From: Clostridia bacterium
Lineage (GTDB): Bacteria; Bacillota; Clostridia; Oscillospirales; Acutalibacteraceae
Reading direction: 5' to 3'
DNA length: 55,518 nt
NCBI GenBank assembly: GCA_017475765.1
Contig: JAFVEY010000013.1
Coordinates: 1-55,518 of the forward strand
Under the pieces are notes generated by a model. It ran no database searches, was not told the origin of the DNA, and was given only the letters and a program-made list of their open reading frames with translations. A program made the position numbers and the translations under genes. Of this stretch, positions 23,494 through 33,407 are shown in pieces; the stretch's first letter is position 1, and each line of letters starts with the position of its first letter.

Positions 23494-26082
23494 TTATGTT
23501 TTAGCTTCATACCAAGTTTTGCCGACGCCCGCATCTGCGGTAAGCGCAACTGAAAGCTCGACCGCATTCTGCATTTCCTCGCTCAGAATGGCAGCCGCTT
23601 TTCCAGCCTCATCCTCAGGTGCTTCAACGATCAGCTCATCGTGTACCTGAAGGATAAGTCTTGATTTCATATTCTCCTTTTTCAGTCTGTCATATACCTT
23701 TATCATGGCGATCTTGATAATATCTGCCGCTGTTCCCTGTATCGGCATATTTCTTGCCACTCTTTCACCGAAGGCTCTGATATTGTGGTTGGATGATGCC
23801 AGTTCGGGGAGATATCTTCTTCTGCCGAACATAGTGGTCACATAACCGTCACTCTTTGCCTTTTCCACAATGCTATTCATATAGCTGTCTATGCCGGAAT
23901 ACAGCTTCAGATAATCCTTGATATATTTATCCGCTTCCTTTCTTGTCACACCGATGTCCTTTGCCAAAGAAAAAGCGCCTATTCCATAAACGATACCGAA
24001 ATTGACAGCCTTTGCCCTGCTTCTCAGCGCCGGTGTCACCATATCATCAGGCAGTCCGAAAACCTTTGCGGCGGTTGAGGTATGGATATCATAATGATTT
24101 TCAAAAGCCTCGATCATCTGCTTGTCTGCCGCAATATGCGCCAGAACCCTGAGCTCAATCTGAGAATAATCAGCATCCGCCAGCAGACATCCGTCGGCTG
24201 CCCTGAAAAATCTTCTGAATTCCTTTCCCCTTTCCGTTCTTACGGGTATATTCTGAAGATTCGGCTCTGTTGAGCTGATTCTGCCCGTTCTGGTTTCCGT
24301 CTGGTTAAAGCTGGAATGAATTCTTCCGTCAGCTCCTATTACTTTCAGAAGTCCGTCACAATAGGTGGATTTCAGCTTGGTAAGCGTTCTGTATTCCAAT
24401 ATATCATTAATGACAGGATGATAATTTTTCAGCTCCTCCAGCACCTCTGCGCTTGTGGAATAGCCGCTTTTGGTTTTCTTGCCTTTTGGAAGCGCCAGCT
24501 TTTCAAAAAGTGCCGAACCGAGCTGCTTCGGGGAATTGATATTAAATTCATAGCCAACCTGCTCATAAATACTGTTTCTGAGTCTTTCGATATCGGCGTT
24601 CATGCTTTCGCCGTAATCATATATTCCCTGTCTGTCAACGGCAAAACCTGTATTTTCCATGGAAGCAAGCACTTTTGCCAGCGGCAGTTCAATATCATGC
24701 AGCAGCTTTGTCAGTTCCTTCGCATCGATCTCTGCCGACAGCTTATCCGCAAGCGGTATAAAGCTTTCCAGCACAGAAGCCTTATCTGACTTAAGCGGCG
24801 TAATATTATATTCGCTCACAAGCCTTTCCAGCTGGTAATCCGGTGAATTCGGATTCAGAAGATAGGCGGCAAGCATGGTATCGAAGATAATACTTCTGCA
24901 TTCAAAGCCTGCTTTTTCAGCTGCCGCAAATATCGGCTTGATATCATGAGTACGTTTTTGAATACTTTCATCTGAAAGCAGCTTTTCAACAAATACTCTG
25001 AACTCAGCATTGAACGCATTGGCGCTGTAAATGATATCATCAGCGCAAAGGCTTATTTCTGTTATATCGTCCCCGTCACCTGATGCAATAAAATCGACAC
25101 GCTTTCCCTTAAGCTGCTCATACAGCTCCAAAAGATGATCTGCTTCTTTGACCTGAAGCACTCTGCTGTCCTGCTCCGATGATTCCTCCGAAAGCGTTTT
25201 GGCGATATCCTCTCCGCTGACACCCCACTTTTCCATAAGAGAGAAAAGCTCATACTGAGCCAGCAAAGCCGCTGTCTGTGATTTATTGCGCTGAGCGGGG
25301 ATGTAGCCGTCTATATCTGTATTGATCGGCGCTTCTGTGCAGATCGTGCCGAGCATAAGACTCATATAGGCGCTGTCCTTTCCGGCAATGAGCTTATTTT
25401 TCATTCCCGGCTTGATGTCGAGCGTGTCAATATTTTCATAGATATTATCGACGCTGCCGAATTTGCTGATAAGCTCCGCTGCACCCTTCTGACCGATTCC
25501 CGGAACACCGGGGATGCAGTCCGAGGTATCTCCCTGTATCGCCTTGATATCAATCAGCTGCTTCGGTGTGACACCGTAGACCTCTCTTATCTTTTCTTCA
25601 TCATAGAGCGTTACCTCCGGCTTGCCGAATTTTGTTGCAGCAATTCTCACCGATACAGTCGGCGACACAAGCTGCAGACTGTCCCTGTCGCCTGTTGCAA
25701 TAACACATTCATAGCCTTCATCCGTACATTTTTTGGCAAGGGTTCCGAGAATATCATCTGCCTCATAGCCCTCACAGGTAACGATTTTATAGCCGAGTGC
25801 TGCAATGATTTCCTTAAGCGGTGCAAGCTGCTCTGCAAGTTCCTGCGGCATTCCCTTTCTGTTCGCCTTATATCCTCCGTAAGCCTTATGGCGGAAAGTG
25901 GGCGCCTTCAGGTCAAAGGCAACGGCAACCGCATCGGGACTGCTTTCGTCAAGCAGTCTGCGGAAGGTTGTCAGAAATCCGTATATAGCATTTGTATAAT
26001 GTCCGTCCTTGGTTGTCAGCAGCTTTATTCCGTAAAAAGCTCTGTTCAGAATACTATTTCCGTCAAGTACAAGCAATTTCAT
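23494..26082 (-). CDS. polA: DNA polymerase I with inactive proofreading domain
   Basis: An 862-residue family A polymerase. Residues 1-290 form the 5'-3' exonuclease (LVLDGNSILNRAFYG, EADDILGTLA, GDRDSLQL). The middle domain (about 310-460) lacks the DxE catalytic pair: where E. coli has DTETD this protein has IASGDGDDITEIS, so it cannot proofread. The polymerase has motif A DYSQIELRVLAHI, motif B RSRAKAVNFGIVYGIGAF and motif C QVHDELIVE. Used for Okazaki fragment processing and repair. It lies 19 bases after alr and 20 before the phosphatase gene. Confidence 0.97.
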   Translation of the reverse strand: MKLLVLDGNSILNRAFYGIKLLTTKDGHYTNAIYGFLTTFRRLLDESSPDAVAVAFDLKAPTFRHKAYGGYKANRKGMPQELAEQLAPLKEIIAALGYKIVTCEGYEADDILGTLAKKCTDEGYECVIATGDRDSLQLVSPTVSVRIAATKFGKPEVTLYDEEKIREVYGVTPKQLIDIKAIQGDTSDCIPGVPGIGQKGAAELISKFGSVDNIYENIDTLDIKPGMKNKLIAGKDSAYMSLMLGTICTEAPINTDIDGYIPAQRNKSQTAALLAQYELFSLMEKWGVSGEDIAKTLSEESSEQDSRVLQVKEADHLLELYEQLKGKRVDFIASGDGDDITEISLCADDIIYSANAFNAEFRVFVEKLLSDESIQKRTHDIKPIFAAAEKAGFECRSIIFDTMLAAYLLNPNSPDYQLERLVSEYNITPLKSDKASVLESFIPLADKLSAEIDAKELTKLLHDIELPLAKVLASMENTGFAVDRQGIYDYGESMNADIERLRNSIYEQVGYEFNINSPKQLGSALFEKLALPKGKKTKSGYSTSAEVLEELKNYHPVINDILEYRTLTKLKSTYCDGLLKVIGADGRIHSSFNQTETRTGRISSTEPNLQNIPVRTERGKEFRRFFRAADGCLLADADYSQIELRVLAHIAADKQMIEAFENHYDIHTSTAAKVFGLPDDMVTPALRSRAKAVNFGIVYGIGAFSLAKDIGVTRKEADKYIKDYLKLYSGIDSYMNSIVEKAKSDGYVTTMFGRRRYLPELASSNHNIRAFGERVARNMPIQGTAADIIKIAMIKVYDRLKKENMKSRLILQVHDELIVEAPEDEAGKAAAILSEEMQNAVELSVALTADAGVGKTWYEAKT

Positions 26083-26101
26083 GGTATGTCACCTGTTCTA
26101 A

Positions 26102-27307
26102 TCAATTTGTTGTGCCGGCTATGCTGTCCATGATACCGACATTTTTTCCGTCCTTTATATAAACACGGGGCACACGCTTGCCGACAAGACAAACGACCTC
26201 ATAATTGATAGTACCCGTCATTTCCGCAATATCATCAAACGACATAGCGCCGTCCGAACCGTCACCGATAACCGTAACCTCATCCCCGACTCTGATATCC
26301 TCAATATCGCTGACATCCAGCATGACCTGATCCATGCAAACTCTGCCGATCACCGCTGCTCTTTTTCCGCCGACAGACATATATGCACGATTTCCCAGAC
26401 TTCTTGTGTAGCCGTCGGCATAGCCTATCGGAACTGTTGCTATTCTGGTGGTTTTTTCTGTCACGAATGTTCCTCCGTAGCTGACAGCCGTATTCGCCTC
26501 TACTGTTTTGATCTGTGCAATCACGCTTTTTATCTTCATTGCCGGACGAAGCTCCAGTTTATGGGACACCTTCCATGACGGAGCAAGACCATACAGAATA
26601 ATTCCTGCACGCACACAGTTAAAATGCGCCTGCGGATAATCCATAATCGCACCGCTGTTGGAGCAATGCACAACATCAAATGTTATTCCGTCCTTTTTCA
26701 GTTTATCCACAGCATCGGAAAAACATTCAAGCTGATGCAGCGTGGGAAGTTTTCCTTCATCGCCCTCATCGGAAAGTGCAAAATGCGTAAAGATTCCCTC
26801 GTGGACAAGATTCGCCAGCTCACACACTTTCCGGATGCTTTCTATTGATCCTCTGTCACGCTCTGTATTCTGATACATAAAACCGATACGGCTCATTCCC
26901 GTGTCCAGTTTGATATGTATCTTTACATTGACATGATCCCTGACTGCCGACTCCGAAAGCTCCTTTGCATAATCCTCCGAAAAAACAGCCTGAGATATAT
27001 TATTTTCCGCAAGCTCCTTTGCAAGGTAAGTCGGTGTAAAGCCCAGAATCAGTATCGGCAGAGAAACGCCGTTTTCTCTGAGCTGCATTGCTTCTTCTAT
27101 ATTGGAAACGGCAAATCTTGCGGCGCCGAGCTTTTCATAGAGCTTTGCAAGAAAAACCGCACCGTGGCCGTAGCCATCAGCCTTTATCACACAAATGATA
27201 CCCGCATTTTCATCTGTTGCCCTTCTGATGGAACAGAAATTATGTCTGATCGCATCCGCATCGACCTCTGCCCATGTTCTTCTGAGAAATGTATTCATCA
27301 CAAACAT
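26102..27307 (-). CDS. alr: Alanine racemase
   Basis: A PLP enzyme of about 400 residues making D-alanine for peptidoglycan. The PLP lysine is in CVIKADGYGHGA (near residue 43), the second catalytic base Tyr in VSYGGTF, and IGYADGYTRSL and GRVCMDQVMLDV are typical. The exact start is uncertain: in-frame ATG at 27307, GTG at 27301 and ATG at 27298 all lie just after a weak AAAGG; conserved sequence begins FLRRTWAEVD. Has its own promoter and heads the alr-polA-phosphatase-rimI-tsaD run. Confidence 0.95.
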   Translation of the reverse strand: MFVMNTFLRRTWAEVDADAIRHNFCSIRRATDENAGIICVIKADGYGHGAVFLAKLYEKLGAARFAVSNIEEAMQLRENGVSLPILILGFTPTYLAKELAENNISQAVFSEDYAKELSESAVRDHVNVKIHIKLDTGMSRIGFMYQNTERDRGSIESIRKVCELANLVHEGIFTHFALSDEGDEGKLPTLHQLECFSDAVDKLKKDGITFDVVHCSNSGAIMDYPQAHFNCVRAGIILYGLAPSWKVSHKLELRPAMKIKSVIAQIKTVEANTAVSYGGTFVTEKTTRIATVPIGYADGYTRSLGNRAYMSVGGKRAAVIGRVCMDQVMLDVSDIEDIRVGDEVTVIGDGSDGAMSFDDIAEMTGTINYEVVCLVGKRVPRVYIKDGKNVGIMDSIAGTTN

Positions 27308-27366
27308 TGCCTTTCATAAAATATATCACAAAAATCAATCATACAAAAATTAAAATATACACTATT

Positions 27367-27395
27367 ATTTTACCCTATCATTAAATCAATGTCAA
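27367..27395 (-). promoter_or_regulatory. Promoter of alr
   Basis: Minus strand TTGACA (27395-27390), 17-base spacer, TAAAAT (27372-27367), about 60 bases before the start. Confidence 0.82.
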
Positions 27396-27429
27396 TTGAA
27401 AAGGCGGTATGTTTTTATAAACTTAAGAA

Positions 27430-27471
27430 AAAATTACGGCAGGGAAAATACGAAACTCATTTCCCTGCCGT
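27430..27471 (-). terminator. Terminator after the PrsA-like gene
   Basis: Perfect 12-bp stem ACGGCAGGGAAA (27436-27447, plus strand) with TTTCCCTGCCGT (27460-27471), followed on the minus strand by AATTTTTTC. Confidence 0.88.
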
Positions 27472-27481
27472 TTATCTTTAT

Positions 27482-28576
27482 TTATGAATCTGCCTTTATG
27501 ATATCAATTGTTCTCTGAACGGAATATCTTGAAATACAGTCATCGTTTGTTTCATATTTCAGTTTATTCTGTTCAGCTTCAAGATACTCCTTGTATTCAT
27601 CATTTTTCATATTGTAAAGAATGGAAATTCTTGAAATAGCGTCACCGTCATTAGCGTCATCGCTGATTCTATCGGCATCCTCCGAAATAGAACCCTTATA
27701 AATCACATAGTGTGTTTTATCAACTGTTTTGACAGCAGCCTTTTTTTCATCAAGCTCTTTTATGGCTGCCGCAAGCTCTTCGCTCAGACCTGCATTGTCG
27801 AGTATGGTGACATTTTGGGATTTCGTAACCGTATCTGTTGAAAAATCCGTCTTGAACTGCTCCTCAACGGCTGCCGTATCGGATCCGTCATCATTCAGCA
27901 TTTTTGCATACTTAGCAAAGTTTTCGGTGATCGTGTCCTTTGTTTCATCGCTTACATCAACCGTATTGCCTTCATCGTCCATTTCCGTCAGAGGATAGGC
28001 AATATAATAATAATCGGTATAGTTATCGGTGAAATACTTTTTCAGCTCATCGTCGGTTACTTCCTTTTCGCCGCCCTCACCATAAATATTCTTGAAAATC
28101 AAATCCGAAAGATACTGCGTTTTCACTTCAACATTCGCAAAGGTATTGCTTGAAACGCCGAGCTTTTCATAAAACGACTGACCCATATTATAATAGTACA
28201 AGTACTGCTCCTCTATGGAATTCAGTTCTTCTTCATCCACCTCGATTTTTTTATCCGCTGCCAGCTTTTCAACCGTAAGCTGGGCAATGGCGGATTTCTT
28301 TGCATCTTCGCTGATCCAATCTACGATTTTCTTGCCCTCCACCTTGACATCGTCAAGATTCTTATCCTTGATATCAAAGCTTTCGCCCGAATCCTCCTGA
28401 ATCTTTGACATAGCACTATTATAAGAAGTGTAGGTATAATAGATCCAGTTGCCGTTGGTAAGAGTGGATGTATCTGTTTTTATGCTCCATGTTGTATCGG
28501 CGCAGCCAGAAGCGCTGAGCATAACGACTGCGGCAGATAAAACAGCTGCTGTTTTCAGAATATTTTTCATTTTCAT
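27482..28576 (-). CDS. PrsA/SurA-like peptidyl-prolyl isomerase-family lipoprotein
   Basis: A 364-residue lipoprotein: MKMKNILK start, hydrophobic segment, lipid Cys25 (ASGC). The N-terminal half is helical in the SurA/PrsA chaperone style (AKKSAIAQLTVEKLAADKKIEVDEEEL, then a DDELKKYFTDNYTDYYYIAYPL segment that begins the rotamase-like part). A full parvulin signature is not clear, so it may be a chaperone without isomerase activity. It lies downstream of mfd, where foldase genes are often found in Firmicutes, and has its own promoter. Confidence 0.72.
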   Translation of the reverse strand: MKMKNILKTAAVLSAAVVMLSASGCADTTWSIKTDTSTLTNGNWIYYTYTSYNSAMSKIQEDSGESFDIKDKNLDDVKVEGKKIVDWISEDAKKSAIAQLTVEKLAADKKIEVDEEELNSIEEQYLYYYNMGQSFYEKLGVSSNTFANVEVKTQYLSDLIFKNIYGEGGEKEVTDDELKKYFTDNYTDYYYIAYPLTEMDDEGNTVDVSDETKDTITENFAKYAKMLNDDGSDTAAVEEQFKTDFSTDTVTKSQNVTILDNAGLSEELAAAIKELDEKKAAVKTVDKTHYVIYKGSISEDADRISDDANDGDAISRISILYNMKNDEYKEYLEAEQNKLKYETNDDCISRYSVQRTIDIIKADS

Positions 28577-28620
28577 TTAACTGTCGTCCTTTCAGAATTG
28601 TTACTTAGGCATATAGATCT

Positions 28621-28649
28621 ATTATATAACAAATCATCCGTAAAGTCCA
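28621..28649 (-). promoter_or_regulatory. Promoter of the PrsA-like gene
   Basis: Minus strand TGGACT (28649-28644), 17-base spacer, TATAAT (28626-28621), about 45 bases before the start. Confidence 0.68.
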
Positions 28650-28699
28650 TAAAAATTTGAAATAAATTCTCCGTATCATCAAAAATCAAAGACCTTTTC

Positions 28700-31600
28700 T
28701 TACTTTCTGATACCCGTATCAAATATCGTTTCCAAAGCGGCTCCTGCCGGTTCGCCTATCTTCAGCTTTACGCTGATATTCGGCTTGACTGTCATATTCA
28801 GCTTTGCTCTGCCCTTCATCTTCACAATAATATTGGCAGCGCCCTGACAGCGTATTTCATCAAAATAAATATAGAGCGTATCGTCACGCTGACGTATGGC
28901 ATTAACACCAATTGTCTGCGCCTTGCTCCTGACAAGCGCAATATTAATGAGTCCCTCAACAGCCTTCGGGATATCTCCGAAACGGTCTGTCATTTCATCT
29001 ATGACATCTCCTGCATCGTCATTGGTGCGTATATCCGCAATCCGTCTGTACATTTCCAGTCTGTGATTCAGATTGCTGATATAATTTTCCGGTATATGAG
29101 CGTCTGCCTGAATATCCACAACACAGTCCCTGTCCTCAGGCTTCGGTTTCTCTCCCTTTGCTGCGCTGACGGCTTCTCCGAGGAGCTTCATATACATATC
29201 ATATCCCACATCTGTCATATGGCCATGCTGCATAGCTCCCAGCATATTGCCTGCACCCCTGATTTCAAGGTCACGCATAGCAATTTTAAAGCCTGATCCG
29301 AATTCTGTAAATTCCCGGATCGCTTCCAGTCTTTTCTGAGAGATCTCGCTGATCGCCTTATCACGCTGAAAGGTAAAATAGGCATAGGCTCTTCTTGTTG
29401 ACCTGCCGACTCTTCCTCTCAGCTGATGAAGCTGGGAAAGTCCCATTCTGTCAGCATTTTCAATAATCAGCGTATTGGCATTCGGGATATCGACACCTGT
29501 TTCGATGATAGTGGTGCATACCAGCACATTGATCTCCTGCTCCAGCATTTGCCGCCATACCTCCGAAAGCTGTGCTTCCGTCATTTTTCCATGACCGAAT
29601 CCGACCTTTGCTTCGGGAATAGCATGACTGATCTCAGATGCCTTGCTTTCAATACCGCTGACACGGTTATAAAGATAGAAAACCTGACCGCCTCTTCTCA
29701 GCTCTCTGCGGATCGCCTCGTTGATCACCGCATCGTCATATTCCAGAACATACGACTGAACGGGATGTCTGTCCTGCGGCGCTTCCTCCAGCGTTGACAT
29801 ATCCCTGATGCCCGACATCGCCATGTTCAGCGTTCTCGGAATAGGCGTTGCGGAAAGAGTGAGGATATCGACATCCTTATACACCGCCTTGAAGTTTTCC
29901 TTTTGCTCCACACCGAACCGCTGCTCCTCGTCAACGATAAACAAACCGATATCACGGAACCGGATGTCCTTCTGTATCAGTCTGTGCGTTCCGATCACCA
30001 TGTCAATATCTCCACGTTTCAGCTTTTCGATGATCTGCTCCTGCTGTCTGGGTGTACGGAAGCGTGAAAGAAGCTCGATCGTGATCGGATAGCCCTCAAA
30101 GCGTCTGATCACGGTCTGATAATGCTGCCATGCAAGAATAGTTGTAGGAACAAGCAAAGCGCATTGTTTGCCGTCGGTAACACATTTGAATGCCGCACGG
30201 AGGGCGACCTCGGTTTTGCCGAAGCCGACATCTCCGCAAAGAAGTCTGTCCATCGGCACAGGTCTTTCCATATCCGCTTTGATTTCGGCAATACAGCGTT
30301 TCTGATCATCTGTTTCTTCATATTCAAACTTATTTTCAAAATCTCTCTGCCACTCGTTATCTCCCGAAAAGGCAAAGCCCTTCGCCTTCATTCTTTCGGA
30401 ATACATTCTTATCAGCTGATCGGCAATATCCTTGACAGCCGACCGCACCCGGCTTTTCGCCTTTTTCCACTCATTGCCGCCCAGCCTGCTGAGCTTAACG
30501 GTGCTGTCCTCCTTGGGACCTATATATTTTGCGATCATATCCAGCTGAGTTACCGGAACGAAAAGAGTGTCGCCCTTTGCATAGTTGATGATGATATAAT
30601 CCTTAACAACGCCGTGGATCTCTTTTTTCTCCACGCCTGCAAATTGTCCGATACCGTGAGCGGAATGAACGACATAATCTCCCGGAGAAAGCTCCGCAAG
30701 ACTGAAAAGGGCATTATTTTTTTTCCGCCTTTTGGTTTTCTTTTTTACAGCAGCTCCCGAAACATGAGAGTGAGCGATCAGGCAAAAGCCTGCTGACGGA
30801 TACTCAAAACTTGCGCTCAGACTTCCCGGCGCCACATAGATCCCCTCGCCCTCCAGCTCAGAGTCCGGCAGGATATAGCCTGCACTGATACCCCTTGCCA
30901 GCAGAACGCTGTACACGTTTTCGGCATTTTTCTCTGTACCTGCCAGTATGATACAGGTCTTATCGGATGCGGACAGACTTTCCAGATCTTCGCACAGAAC
31001 GCTGACAGAGCCGCCCCAAAGAGAAAGCTGCTTTGCAGTAAAATTGACAAGCTCTCTCAGCGGCAGTTCACAGCTTCCACGGGCAAAGTTATCAATAAAG
31101 ATAGTATCTCTTTCGGAAAGTGCGCTGAGATGATCCTGCCATTCTCCCATAAAGCGGTCAAGTCCTCTGCACAGAATTCCCTCCGACATATAATCCGCCA
31201 GATCCTCGCTCCACTGATAAAGCACCGACCGCACCCTGTCCTTCAGATTCGGCTGCTCCGAAACGAAAACCAATTCATTTTCCACAAAGTAGTCAAAAAG
31301 CGTTGACGGCTTTTCATAGACAAGGGAATAGTATTTGTCCAGCGATGTCAGTCTGCCGTCCGTCCGGATTTTTTCCGCTTCCCCGGACATGACCGCTTTT
31401 GCCTTCGGGGCATTTTTATCACGCAGAGAGGAGGCTTTTTTCTCTATTTTGCGAGCAAGCTCCTCTTTGTCATCAAAAAGTATTTCACTTGACGGTGTTA
31501 TCGTAAAGCTGTCAACCCTGTCGGTTCTTCTTTGTGTTTCGACATCAAATTCCGAAATCGTGTCTATCTCATCGCCCCAGAATTCTATTCTGTACGGACG

Positions 31601-32161
31601 TGAAGCTGACGGCATAAAGAGATCAACGATTCCTCCCCTTGCAGAAAACTGTCCGCTGCCCTCCACCTGTTCGGCTCTGACATAGCCGCAGGCAAAAAGC
31701 AAGGCAATGAGCTTTTCAGGAGAAATTTCCGCTCCCTCTCTCAGAACCGCTGTATTGTTTTTCAGTATTTCCGGCGGAACGGTATACTGGAGCGCAGCAT
31801 CCGCACAGGCAATCACGACATCACATTTTCCTTCAGAAAACGCAAAAAGAGCGCCTATCCTCTGATGGATAAACTCTCCCGAAACACCCGTCACCTCACG
31901 GAAGGTAAAATCCCTTGCCGGATAATACATTGCTTTCGTTCCCATCTCATTCAGATCGGCACACAGTCTTGCCGCCTCTGCTTCATCGGCAGCCAGAACC
32001 AGCGCCCTTCTTTTCAGTCTTGCACACATGGTATGGATCAGGTGCGCCTTATGTATTCCCGAAAGACCTGTTGCCATAGCAGGTGTTCTGCCGCTGCCGA
32101 CGGCTCTTTCGAGTGTTCTGTATTCCTCTGTGCCGAAAAGCACATCCCTTAAAAATCTCAT
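28700..32161 (-). CDS. mfd: Transcription-repair coupling factor Mfd
   Basis: An 1153-residue translocase that removes stalled RNA polymerase and recruits UvrA. The N-terminal third is the UvrB-like part (YRIEFWGDEIDTISEFD). The RNA polymerase-interacting domain is GDYVVHSAHGIGQFAGVEKK near residue 490. The motor has Walker A CGDVGFGKTEVA, DEEQRFGV and the later LHQLRGRVGRS and TRG-type GGQVFYLYNRVS; the C-terminal UvrA-masking domain follows. Full length for the family. It lies 23 bases after a small hypothetical gene and within a pth-aroQ-mfd run. Confidence 0.97.
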   Translation of the reverse strand: MRFLRDVLFGTEEYRTLERAVGSGRTPAMATGLSGIHKAHLIHTMCARLKRRALVLAADEAEAARLCADLNEMGTKAMYYPARDFTFREVTGVSGEFIHQRIGALFAFSEGKCDVVIACADAALQYTVPPEILKNNTAVLREGAEISPEKLIALLFACGYVRAEQVEGSGQFSARGGIVDLFMPSASRPYRIEFWGDEIDTISEFDVETQRRTDRVDSFTITPSSEILFDDKEELARKIEKKASSLRDKNAPKAKAVMSGEAEKIRTDGRLTSLDKYYSLVYEKPSTLFDYFVENELVFVSEQPNLKDRVRSVLYQWSEDLADYMSEGILCRGLDRFMGEWQDHLSALSERDTIFIDNFARGSCELPLRELVNFTAKQLSLWGGSVSVLCEDLESLSASDKTCIILAGTEKNAENVYSVLLARGISAGYILPDSELEGEGIYVAPGSLSASFEYPSAGFCLIAHSHVSGAAVKKKTKRRKKNNALFSLAELSPGDYVVHSAHGIGQFAGVEKKEIHGVVKDYIIINYAKGDTLFVPVTQLDMIAKYIGPKEDSTVKLSRLGGNEWKKAKSRVRSAVKDIADQLIRMYSERMKAKGFAFSGDNEWQRDFENKFEYEETDDQKRCIAEIKADMERPVPMDRLLCGDVGFGKTEVALRAAFKCVTDGKQCALLVPTTILAWQHYQTVIRRFEGYPITIELLSRFRTPRQQEQIIEKLKRGDIDMVIGTHRLIQKDIRFRDIGLFIVDEEQRFGVEQKENFKAVYKDVDILTLSATPIPRTLNMAMSGIRDMSTLEEAPQDRHPVQSYVLEYDDAVINEAIRRELRRGGQVFYLYNRVSGIESKASEISHAIPEAKVGFGHGKMTEAQLSEVWRQMLEQEINVLVCTTIIETGVDIPNANTLIIENADRMGLSQLHQLRGRVGRSTRRAYAYFTFQRDKAISEISQKRLEAIREFTEFGSGFKIAMRDLEIRGAGNMLGAMQHGHMTDVGYDMYMKLLGEAVSAAKGEKPKPEDRDCVVDIQADAHIPENYISNLNHRLEMYRRIADIRTNDDAGDVIDEMTDRFGDIPKAVEGLINIALVRSKAQTIGVNAIRQRDDTLYIYFDEIRCQGAANIIVKMKGRAKLNMTVKPNISVKLKIGEPAGAALETIFDTGIRK

Positions 32162-32184
32162 CTTTCCTCCTTTATATATGTATG

Positions 32185-32463
32185 CTATATTCCCTCAGCC
32201 ATTGATTTCAGACTATCATATTCCGACATAAAATGCCATATACCCTTTCTGCCTTTGCCAAGAACACCCCAAACCAAAGAGCCGTCCTCATCATCAATGA
32301 TTTCACCAATATAACTGTCTCCGTATTTTATCATTCTCTTCGGTATTTCATTTTCTGAAAAGTCTGTTTTTGATAATTTGATTTCAGAAATAATCTCACA
32401 GTCATGACTTTTGATAAATGCCATTTCTTCTTCGTTATATTCAACATTAAATTTCAATTTCAT
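32185..32463 (-). CDS. Small hypothetical protein
   Basis: A 92-residue acidic soluble protein with no membrane helix or known motif; it contains IKYGDSYIGEIIDDEDGSLVWGVLGKGRKGIWHF. It fits tightly between chorismate mutase (12 bases) and mfd (23 bases) on the same strand, so it is expressed with them. I do not recognise a family. Confidence 0.62.
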   Translation of the reverse strand: MKLKFNVEYNEEEMAFIKSHDCEIISEIKLSKTDFSENEIPKRMIKYGDSYIGEIIDDEDGSLVWGVLGKGRKGIWHFMSEYDSLKSMAEGI

Positions 32464-32475
32464 AATAGTATTTCC

Positions 32476-32757
32476 TCAATTCTTGTTAAATTCGTTCATC
32501 TCCATGCTGATAAATCTTGCGATCATTTCTCTGTAAAGCGCTTCTACCATATCAGGATTGGCACCGTACTCCTTCGCCTTTGTGCGAACTTTCTGTATGA
32601 CTGCTTCCACACGGGCAGGTGCTTTTACACCCTCTTCGCTTTTCTTAAATGCGGATGCCTGCACAACATAACCTGTTCTTTCCGCTATCAATTTAATAAT
32701 CTCATTATCAATTCTGTCGATATTGGCACGTACTTCTTCTAAACTCTTACATTCCAT
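32476..32757 (-). CDS. Chorismate mutase (AroQ class)
   Basis: A 93-residue single-domain mutase converting chorismate to prephenate. All-helical AroQ fold with LEEVRANIDRIDNEIIKLIAERTGYVVQASAFKKSEEGVKAPARVEAVIQKVR; Arg, Lys and Glu active-site residues are in these helices. The start is ATG at 32757, eight bases from GGAGG; a TTG ten codons earlier is unsupported. No prephenate dehydratase is attached or adjacent. Confidence 0.88.
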   Translation of the reverse strand: MECKSLEEVRANIDRIDNEIIKLIAERTGYVVQASAFKKSEEGVKAPARVEAVIQKVRTKAKEYGANPDMVEALYREMIARFISMEMNEFNKN

Positions 32758-32791
32758 GTTATTTTCCTCCATCAAAATATCACTCAATCCA

Positions 32792-33394
32792 TCACGAATT
32801 AAAAAGGTTCATTGCTTTGTCAATTTGTCCGTTGATCATAAGTTCAACTGCATCACAAGCCTTTTCGGCGGCTTCGCCGAGCGTTTTGTATTCGCTTTCG
32901 GTAAAACGGGAAAGCACCCAGTCGGCAAGATCCCATTTTTCCGGTTTATGCCCGACACCCAGCTTGATTCTCGGAAATTGATCGCTGCCCGAAAGATAGA
33001 TAATGTTCTTTATGCCGTTATGCCCTCCGTCGCTTCCCTTGCGTCGGATACGCATTTTGCCGACATCAAGGGAGATATCGTCAAAAATCACGATGACATT
33101 TTCGGGCGGTATTTTATAGAATTTCATTGCCTCTGTCACCGCAAGTCCCGAATTGTTCATATAGGTGGACGGCTTCATCAGAAGCACCTTTTTATCTCCT
33201 ATCACACAGGCGGTGCAAAGAGATTTATATTTTATCCTGTCGATTCTGACATTCAGCCTTTCTGCCAGCCTGTCAACAGCAATAAATCCTGCATTGTGAC
33301 GTGTGCCGTCATATTTTGATCCGCTGTTTCCAAGACCCACTACAATGTATTCCACGCTGCCCGAAGGCTCTTCTTTTTTCTTAAAAAACATCAT
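32792..33394 (-). CDS. pth: Peptidyl-tRNA hydrolase
   Basis: A 200-residue hydrolase that recycles peptidyl-tRNA. Core begins IVVGLGNSGSKYDGTRHNAGFIAVD with the catalytic Asn and His; LMKPSTYMNNSG, IFDDISLDVGKMRIRRKGSDGGHNGIKNII and RIKLGVGHKP complete the signature. A short N-terminal MMFFKKKEEPSGSV extension precedes the usual start. The ATG at 33394 with GGGG upstream is preferred; the longer reading would overlap the glycosyltransferase gene. It precedes aroQ and mfd; pth-mfd linkage is common in Firmicutes. Confidence 0.95.
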   Translation of the reverse strand: MMFFKKKEEPSGSVEYIVVGLGNSGSKYDGTRHNAGFIAVDRLAERLNVRIDRIKYKSLCTACVIGDKKVLLMKPSTYMNNSGLAVTEAMKFYKIPPENVIVIFDDISLDVGKMRIRRKGSDGGHNGIKNIIYLSGSDQFPRIKLGVGHKPEKWDLADWVLSRFTESEYKTLGEAAEKACDAVELMINGQIDKAMNLFNS

Positions 33395-33407
33395 CTGCAC
33401 CCCACCA

